NCBI RefSeq assembly: GCF_002159835.1
Contig: NZ_NFJL01000012.1
Coordinates: 62,001-126,000 of the forward strand
DNA from: Blautia sp. An249
GTDB lineage: Bacteria > Bacillota > Clostridia > Lachnospirales > Lachnospiraceae
Reading direction: 5' to 3'
DNA length: 64,000 nt
Position 1 is the first letter of the stretch; each line of letters starts with the position of its first letter. Under the pieces are notes generated by a model that made no database searches, was not told the origin of the DNA, and worked only from the letters and a program-made list of their open reading frames with translations. This document shows positions 58,882 through 64,000 of the stretch, one piece after another. Position numbers and translations under genes: made by a program.

Positions 58882-60462
58882 ATGATCGATCCCAACCATT
58901 TATGTATGGGCTGTATGAAAAACATGGGGGCGTCCCGCTCTGTCTGCCCCTACTGTGGGTTTCAGGAAAACGAATATATCTCCCGGCTCAGTCCTAAAAT
59001 TCTTCCCCCAAAGACAATTTTAGAGGGAAAGTATCTCCTGGGAAAGGTACTGGGGGAGGGAGGCTTCGGCATCACCTATCTGGCCTGGGATTTGAACCTG
59101 GAGATCCCTCTGGCCATCAAGGAATACTTTCCCAACGGCCTTGCCAGCCGAAGTTGTTATGGAAATCAGTGCTCCCTTTCTATTGTCAGCGGTTCCCTGC
59201 GTTCCAATTATGAGCACGGTCTTCAGCGGTTCGCCGACGAAGCCAGAACTCTCGCCCGTTTACAGAAATTTCCGGGCGTTGTCAATGTCCGGGATTTCTT
59301 CTTCGAAAACAGTACCGGCTATCTGGTTATGGATTATATCAAAGGGATGCATCTGGGCGCTTATGTGAAAAAGAACGGTCCCTTTTCGGAACAAGAGGCC
59401 TTGTCCATTATGAAACCACTCATCCGTTCCCTTCAGGCAGTCCACAAACTGGGGATGATCCACCGGGACATCAGCCCGGATAATATCCTTCGGGAACCAT
59501 CCGGAAATCTTATCTTAATTGACTTCGGATCCGCCCGAATGTCCACGGGAGAGGAAAGCAAGAGCCTGACTATTCTTCTGAAACGGGGCTATGCTCCTTT
59601 GGAGCAATATCAGTCTCACGGACGTCAGGGCTCATGGACGGATATTTACGCCCTTTGCGCCACTTTATACTATATGATGTCAGGAAAAGTCCCCCAGGAA
59701 TCCATTGAACGGATTACTGAGGATCAGCTTCTCCCTCTTCATCAGATAACTAAGGAAAAAGTCTCTTTGCAGACCTCCCGGGTTATCCAAAAAGGGCTTT
59801 CCTTAAAAGGCTCTGACCGTTACCAGAATCTGGATGATTTTATGAAAGATCTTTATCCCGAAAAGAAGTCAGATCCTCCGCCAGAGCCCGGTTCCAGTCA
59901 GGAAAAGCCTCAGCAAAACCCGGAATCTCTTTTTCAGAATCTGGATGATTCTGCAGAAAAATCGTCCCCCAAGAAGCAAAAAAAGAGCGGATGGAAATCA
60001 GAAGCTTTTGAATGGATTGTGGGGGGATCCTGTCTTCTGCTCCTTGTATGTATCCTGGTTGTGGTCTTACCCTCCCTGTCAACATTGGAACTGAGCGGAT
60101 TTCTGGGCAAGCCCATTGAGGAACTTACCGAAGCACTTCCCACATCTCTGGAATGGGAAAAAACCTATAATAAGTTTTACAGATGGCAGGATGAGAATGG
60201 AAACACGCTGGCGATTGACACAGAGAACGGTATCTGCCATCGCATCTATTCGTCTCTTCCTGACACGTCTATCTTTCAAATTGAACCGAAGACCAGTACG
60301 GCGGAAGAAGTCCTTCAGTATTTTAACGATAACGGTTTTGAAACAGACAGCTCTCTGTCCGACTCTTCCTCTTATTATGCAGTTTCCGAGAGCACGGGTA
60401 TAACTGTTATTGTTACTTTTAATCAGGAAGACACAGTAAAGTCTGTTACCATTAATAATTAA
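58882..60462 (+). CDS. Zinc-ribbon Ser/Thr protein kinase with extracellular domain, copy 2
   Basis: 526 residues, start ATG 58882 (AAGGAGG 7 bp upstream; the ATG at 58876 is too close). The zinc ribbon and kinase domain are nearly identical to copy 1, with all catalytic motifs kept. The acidic linker after the membrane helix is missing, and the outer domain (LSGFLGKPIEELTEALP ... TAEEVLQYFNDNGF) has diverged more than the kinase. It ends TINN; the eight codons that follow in copy 1 survive here as untranslated sequence after the stop. This is direct evidence of duplication. Confidence 0.9.
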   Translation: MIDPNHLCMGCMKNMGASRSVCPYCGFQENEYISRLSPKILPPKTILEGKYLLGKVLGEGGFGITYLAWDLNLEIPLAIKEYFPNGLASRSCYGNQCSLSIVSGSLRSNYEHGLQRFADEARTLARLQKFPGVVNVRDFFFENSTGYLVMDYIKGMHLGAYVKKNGPFSEQEALSIMKPLIRSLQAVHKLGMIHRDISPDNILREPSGNLILIDFGSARMSTGEESKSLTILLKRGYAPLEQYQSHGRQGSWTDIYALCATLYYMMSGKVPQESIERITEDQLLPLHQITKEKVSLQTSRVIQKGLSLKGSDRYQNLDDFMKDLYPEKKSDPPPEPGSSQEKPQQNPESLFQNLDDSAEKSSPKKQKKSGWKSEAFEWIVGGSCLLLLVCILVVVLPSLSTLELSGFLGKPIEELTEALPTSLEWEKTYNKFYRWQDENGNTLAIDTENGICHRIYSSLPDTSIFQIEPKTSTAEEVLQYFNDNGFETDSSLSDSSSYYAVSESTGITVIVTFNQEDTVKSVTINN

Positions 60463-60495
60463 TCCATTTCCAGTCACTTTTAAGGAGGAATGTTT

Positions 60496-61638
60496 ATGAT
60501 CGATCCCAACCATTTATGTATGGGCTGTATGAGAAATATTGGGGCGTCTCGCTCTGTCTGCCCCTACTGTGGGTTTCAGAAAAATGAATATATCTCCCGG
60601 CTCAGTCCCAAGATTCTTCCAGCTAAAACTATTTTAGCCGGAAAATATCTCCTGGGGAAGGTTTTAGGAGAAGGAGGCTTCGGCATCACCTATCTGGCCT
60701 GGGATTTGAATCTGGAAATTCCTCTGGCCATCAAGGAATACTTTCCAAACGGCCTTGCCAGCCGAAGTTGTTATGGAAATCAGTGCTCCCTTTCCATTGT
60801 CAGCGGCTCTCTGCGTTCTAATTATGAGCACGGTCTTCAGCGGTTCGCCGACGAAGCCAGAACTCTCGCCCGTTTACAGAAATTTCCGGGGATCGTCAAT
60901 GTCCGGGATTTCTTCTTTGAAAACAGTACCGGCTATCTGGTTATGGATTATATCAAAGGGATGCATCTGGGAGCTTATGTGAAAAAGAACGGTCCCTTTT
61001 CGGAACAAGAGGCCTTGTCCATTATGAAACCACTCATTCAATCCCTTCAGGAAGTCCACAAACTTGGGATGATCCACCGGGACATCAGCCCGGATAATAT
61101 CCTTCGGGAACCATACGGAAATCTTATCTTAATTGACTTCGGATCCGCCCGAATGTCCACGGGAGAGGAAAGCAAGAGCCTGACCATTCTTCTGAAACGG
61201 GGCTATGCTCCTTTGGAGCAATATCAGTCTCACGGACGCCAGGGCCCATGGACGGATATTTACGCCCTTTGCGCCACTTTATACTATATGATGTCAGGAA
61301 AAGTCTCCCAGGAATCCATTGAACGGATTTCTGAAGATCAGCTTGTACCTCTGCATGTAATCACCGAAACAGAAGTATCTCAGAAAACTTCGCGGATAAT
61401 TCAGGCAGGGCTCGCCTTAAAGGCTTCCGAACGTTATCAGAATCTGGATGCCTTTATAAAAGCTCTATATCCTGAAAAGCAACCGTCTATTCCTCTGAAA
61501 TCGCCTGAAGAAAAGCAGACTCTTCCATCGGAATTTCATACAGCAGAAAGCAATGAAGAAATCTTTTCCCCTATTAAATGGCTGGCTGCCTGTTTTCTGT
61601 TCTTTTTTGTACTGGGGGTATTATTAAGCTACCTGTAA
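60496..61638 (+). CDS. Zinc-ribbon Ser/Thr protein kinase, copy 3, without extracellular domain
   Basis: 380 residues, start ATG 60496. The first about 275 residues are almost the same as copy 2 (zinc ribbon, GEGGFG, LAIK, HRDISPDN, DFG). After SGKVSQESIERISEDQL it diverges, keeps a single QNLDAFI motif, and ends right after one membrane helix (WLAACFLFFFVLGVLLSYL). It thus has a tail anchor but no outer sensor. It could act downstream of, or compete with, copies 1 and 2. A terminator follows. Confidence 0.9.
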   Translation: MIDPNHLCMGCMRNIGASRSVCPYCGFQKNEYISRLSPKILPAKTILAGKYLLGKVLGEGGFGITYLAWDLNLEIPLAIKEYFPNGLASRSCYGNQCSLSIVSGSLRSNYEHGLQRFADEARTLARLQKFPGIVNVRDFFFENSTGYLVMDYIKGMHLGAYVKKNGPFSEQEALSIMKPLIQSLQEVHKLGMIHRDISPDNILREPYGNLILIDFGSARMSTGEESKSLTILLKRGYAPLEQYQSHGRQGPWTDIYALCATLYYMMSGKVSQESIERISEDQLVPLHVITETEVSQKTSRIIQAGLALKASERYQNLDAFIKALYPEKQPSIPLKSPEEKQTLPSEFHTAESNEEIFSPIKWLAACFLFFFVLGVLLSYL

Positions 61639-61680
61639 ATGAGACTTCAAGAACACTGATATTATCTTCTGTAAGCCTGC

Positions 61681-61735
61681 AAAAAGCCATATTCTGCAGC
61701 GTTTTCGGCTGTAAAATATGGCTTTCTTTTTCTTT
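61681..61735. terminator. Terminator between the kinase cluster and the PHP gene
   Basis: AAAGCCATATTCTGCAGC pairs with GGCTGTAAAATATGGCTTT (imperfect in the middle), then CTTTTTC; flanking A and T tracts could serve the two convergent genes. Confidence 0.75.
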
Positions 61736-61745
61736 ATTCTGTTCT

Positions 61746-62531
61746 CTAGTTTTTTCCATGAAAGATCTGCAGCAGACTGATATGGTGGTTCCGCTTATTT
61801 AAAATAGCCAGCGACCGGTTAAATATCTTCCAGACAGGCCCAATGGGAAGAATCCGTTTAATTACACTTGTCCTTCGCACCTGTCTCTCCTCTCCCCCAC
61901 AGCCCAGCACATAACCGTTTTTAATGGCATGAATCAAATCGTTATTATTCTTAATGGGGTAGTTTATGTCTGTGTAAGCAGTTCCCACATATTTATGACG
62001 GTGAGAGTCGGAACCGCCGATTCCCGGTTTCTTGTAGAACTGAGCCATGGCTCTGGCCTTCTGGTTAGACTCTTTGGTTTCACAGGTATTAAATACCTCC
62101 ACAAAGTCAAACTTCTGAATTAAACGTGGATTAGAAGCCACCACAATAGAATTCATAGCGCCTAGAAACTTTGCTCCATAAGGATGAGCCGGGCCTAATA
62201 TTCCGCCGTACTTATGAACAATCTCAATCAGCATCCTTACCGGAAGGCCCCTGACCTCCAGAATTCTCAGCCGAAGTCCCTGAGGCATAATGACCAGAAT
62301 ATGCCCTGCATCCAGAGTATCATATTCCACCCCTTTTAAGACCACAAAATCTTCTTTCAGCTTATTTTCCTTTTTGTATTTCAGCCATGCCCGGTAACCT
62401 TTATAGGTATTGTGATCCGTTACCAGCATTCCCTGAAAACCCTTTTGCTTTAAAATCCTTACATAATCCTGTATGTCTATCTGTCCGTCCACAGATCCGT
62501 CTCTCGTATGGCAGTGCATATCAAATCTCAT
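61746..62531 (-). CDS. PHP-domain phosphoesterase
   Basis: 261 residues. Metal motifs of the polymerase-and-histidinol-phosphatase family: DMHCHTRDGSVDG, VTDHNTYKGY, LKGVEYDT, GPAHPYG, and GIGGSDSHRHKYVG. It would hydrolyse a phosphoester with two or three metal ions; related small PHP proteins include nucleoside-bisphosphate phosphatases. The substrate is not known. The basic C-terminus (KRILPIGPVWKIFNRS) is not part of the core. It is separate from its neighbours, 28 bp before the glucosaminidase stop. Confidence 0.88.
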   Translation of the reverse strand: MRFDMHCHTRDGSVDGQIDIQDYVRILKQKGFQGMLVTDHNTYKGYRAWLKYKKENKLKEDFVVLKGVEYDTLDAGHILVIMPQGLRLRILEVRGLPVRMLIEIVHKYGGILGPAHPYGAKFLGAMNSIVVASNPRLIQKFDFVEVFNTCETKESNQKARAMAQFYKKPGIGGSDSHRHKYVGTAYTDINYPIKNNNDLIHAIKNGYVLGCGGEERQVRRTSVIKRILPIGPVWKIFNRSLAILNKRNHHISLLQIFHGKN

Positions 62532-62559
62532 ACAAGCACCTTCTTCCCAATCGGCTGTA

Positions 62560-63621
62560 CTAGCTGATTTGTTTTAACTGAGACATAATATTCAATAATT
62601 TGTCTCCGTAATTTGCGCCGGCTGCCCATCCGCCGCCGTTGGGATTTTCCTGAATTCCCAGCCATTCAATATAGGGCGCCGACTCTCTGGTAACCAGACT
62701 GAACCGTTCATCTACACATTCCTGATTCAGATCTTCATCAGAAGCATAGGCTTTTAAATGCTGTACCTGAGCCCGGATTCCCGTCTGCACGTCAGGGAAG
62801 TAAATGCCCTTAACACCGCCTCCTGTGGTACCAAGCCCGGCAAAGTTAAACTGTTCTACCTGGGAATCTCCCCGGAACTGGAGCCATCCTGTCTCCAGCA
62901 TGGACTGTACATACACCACTTCGGCACGAACACCTTCTGCCTCTGCCTCTTCCATAATAATTTCGCAGAAGTCTTCAATGGTAGGAGCGCCTCCGCTTTT
63001 CAGAGCATCTGCCGGATAAGAAACGCCCTGAGCCTTATACAGATCTGCCATCTGTTCTGCAGTTACCGTAGTATTTCCCATAATGGTATAATATCCGTAT
63101 GCGTTGGCCGTTGCATCGTCCACAATCTGAACCTGCTCCGGTTTCTTGACCTGCGCATTTGTCTCTTTCTCTTTTGCGTCCTCTTCTTTTTCTTCAGCAC
63201 CTACTACCGTTTCATTAATCTGAAAGGCAGTCATTCCCAGCTCCTGTTTCGTCTCGTCCTGAAGCTGGGCATAAACCCGAACCTCGTAAGGAACTCCCGA
63301 TTCCAAATCGGAATCGTCAAGTTTTACTATCCAGGTATCTTCTTCCTTCTTCAGCTTGGTACTGTCAAACCAGACCTCCTTGGACGCCTTTTTGTCCTTC
63401 TCCCGTTCTTCCAGTTTAAACCTGATTTTCTTCGTATTGGAAGGGAGGCTGGGGATTTGCGCTTCCACATAGCAAATATCCTGATCTTTCTCATCCAGAT
63501 ACGCTTCTACTTTAACTTCATCTGTTTCCTTTGCCGTATCTTCTTCTGCTGCCCAGACAGGCACGGAAATAAGTAAAACTCCTGCCAGCAAAGATGCAAA
63601 CATAATTTTTCTTTTTTTCAT
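62560..63621 (-). CDS. Secreted glucosaminidase with GBS-Bsp-like domain
   Basis: 353 residues. Signal peptide IMFASLLAGVLLISVPVWAA. Residues about 35-135 form a beta-sandwich resembling GBS-Bsp-like repeats (VKVEAYLDEKDQDICYVEAQIPSL...PYEVRVYAQLQ). After an acidic linker, residues about 180-353 form an endo-beta-N-acetylglucosaminidase domain (AEGVRAEVVYVQSMLETGWLQFRGD, Glu243; FNFAGLGTTGGGVKGIYF; YGDKLLNIM). It would cut peptidoglycan outside the cell. GAGGTAA precedes the ATG. Confidence 0.9.
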   Translation of the reverse strand: MKKRKIMFASLLAGVLLISVPVWAAEEDTAKETDEVKVEAYLDEKDQDICYVEAQIPSLPSNTKKIRFKLEEREKDKKASKEVWFDSTKLKKEEDTWIVKLDDSDLESGVPYEVRVYAQLQDETKQELGMTAFQINETVVGAEEKEEDAKEKETNAQVKKPEQVQIVDDATANAYGYYTIMGNTTVTAEQMADLYKAQGVSYPADALKSGGAPTIEDFCEIIMEEAEAEGVRAEVVYVQSMLETGWLQFRGDSQVEQFNFAGLGTTGGGVKGIYFPDVQTGIRAQVQHLKAYASDEDLNQECVDERFSLVTRESAPYIEWLGIQENPNGGGWAAGANYGDKLLNIMSQLKQIS

Positions 63622-63772
63622 AAATTACCTCTTAAGTCTGTCAATAATAGTATGTTCTCTTCCTTCCCTAGTATATCATTCTTTCTGGTAATTGCCAACT
63701 GGAAACAGGAAAACTGTTGTCCCTGCTTAGGGTTCCCTTTCTTTTCTCATCTATTCGGGCATTTTTGTACAG

Positions 63773-63804
63773 CAAAACCGGCGGGCTTTCTTTTGCCCGC
63801 CGGT
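63773..63804 (-). terminator. Terminator of folD
   Basis: ACCGGCGGGC (63777-63786) pairs with GCCCGCCGGT (63795-63804); A run before it gives the minus-strand T tract. 63622-63772 shows no gene. Confidence 0.85.
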
Positions 63805-63836
63805 CCTTTGTGGTGTGTAAGCACCTCTTTTTATAT

Positions 63837-64000
63837 TCAGATTCCGGCTTTTCTCATTGCTGCTTCTGCCACATGGCCTACTAATACAGAAGTGGTTACA
63901 CTTCCAACACCGCCCGGTACAGGAGTAATTGCCTCTACAACAGGCTCTACAGATGCATAATCCACATCTCCGCAAAGTTTGCCTTCTGCATTTACGTTAA
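63837..64000 (-). CDS. folD: FolD (methylenetetrahydrofolate dehydrogenase/cyclohydrolase), C-terminal fragment
   Basis: The last 54 codons of a gene that continues past the right edge: [48 protein letters not shown], then TGA. GDVD followed by ITPVPGGVG is the diagnostic FolD C-terminal signature. The enzyme interconverts methylene-, methenyl- and formyl-tetrahydrofolate in one-carbon metabolism. The start is outside the window. Confidence 0.9.
   Translation of the reverse strand, partial: NVNAEGKLCGDVDYASVEPVVEAITPVPGGVGSVTTSVLVGHVAEAAMRKAGI

Noticed and set aside
62758..63576. 272-residue open frame opposite the glucosaminidase
   Set aside because: Antisense to a secreted protein with clear domains; composition is Cys/Phe-rich as expected of a shadow.

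Overview
The window looks like a chromosomal segment of an endospore-forming, hydrogen-metabolising Firmicute, most likely a Lachnospiraceae (Blautia-like) gut anaerobe. The pointers are spoIVA, a trimeric HydABC [FeFe]-hydrogenase beside a separate group-B-type [FeFe]-hydrogenase, many sugar ABC operons, and Gram-positive ribosome binding sites (GGAGG). Taxonomy is inferred from gene content only. I saw no rRNA, tRNA, CRISPR array or intact insertion sequence.

1-9.6 kb holds two small regulons. An AraC-family regulator (317-1159) sits beside an LDH2-type dehydrogenase that runs off the left edge. A 31-bp block found upstream of that dehydrogenase recurs upstream of a TIM-barrel/isomerase-like/2-hydroxyacid dehydrogenase operon (8387-5332) and of an EamA transporter (9375-8491). 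All three copies have the same orientation and lie 31-32 bp from a -10 element, so they look like one AraC regulon. Embedded between them, a ROK repressor diverges from an SDR-GPH symporter pair, with a matching 21-bp operator on each side.

9.6-26.6 kb carries two large minus-strand sugar operons. Operon 1 (18965 to 9611) encodes two ketose 3-epimerase-like enzymes, a ribose-type ABC importer, a zinc dehydrogenase, a LacI repressor, a Gfo/Idh dehydrogenase and a further isomerase-type TIM barrel. Its promoter carries a palindromic LacI operator at the start site and a near-copy 140 bp upstream. Operon 2 (26620 to 19244) encodes a Gfo/Idh dehydrogenase, an alpha/beta hydrolase, an IolE-like enzyme, a second ribose-type ABC importer and an AraR-like GntR/LacI regulator.

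26.8-32.1 kb is a plus-strand accessory stretch: an XRE-AbrB regulator with an ABC exporter, MarR with a ferredoxin-type aldo/keto reductase, a C45-type amidohydrolase and a truncated GNAT gene.

32.2-49.5 kb is a minus-strand surface-polysaccharide locus. It starts with CpsB/CpsC/CpsD-type tyrosine phosphatase, chain-length protein and BY-kinase, then two accessory membrane proteins, then glycosyltransferases, a TagGH/Wzm-Wzt-type ABC exporter, two proteins sharing an uncharacterised domain, and two GT-B proteins with bacterial sialyltransferase-type EDG and HP motifs. It ends with a KdsB-like CMP-sugar synthetase, an HMGL-type aldolase fused to an MptE/DUF115-like domain, and a HAD phosphatase. 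The last five fit together as a possible pathway making and transferring a CMP-activated ulosonic acid, which is unusual for a Gram-positive. This is the most interesting candidate system here.

49.7-64 kb holds spoIVA, hydABC, the divergent group B hydrogenase, three tandem zinc-ribbon Ser/Thr kinases produced by recent duplication, a PHP phosphoesterase, a secreted glucosaminidase and the 3' end of folD at the right edge.
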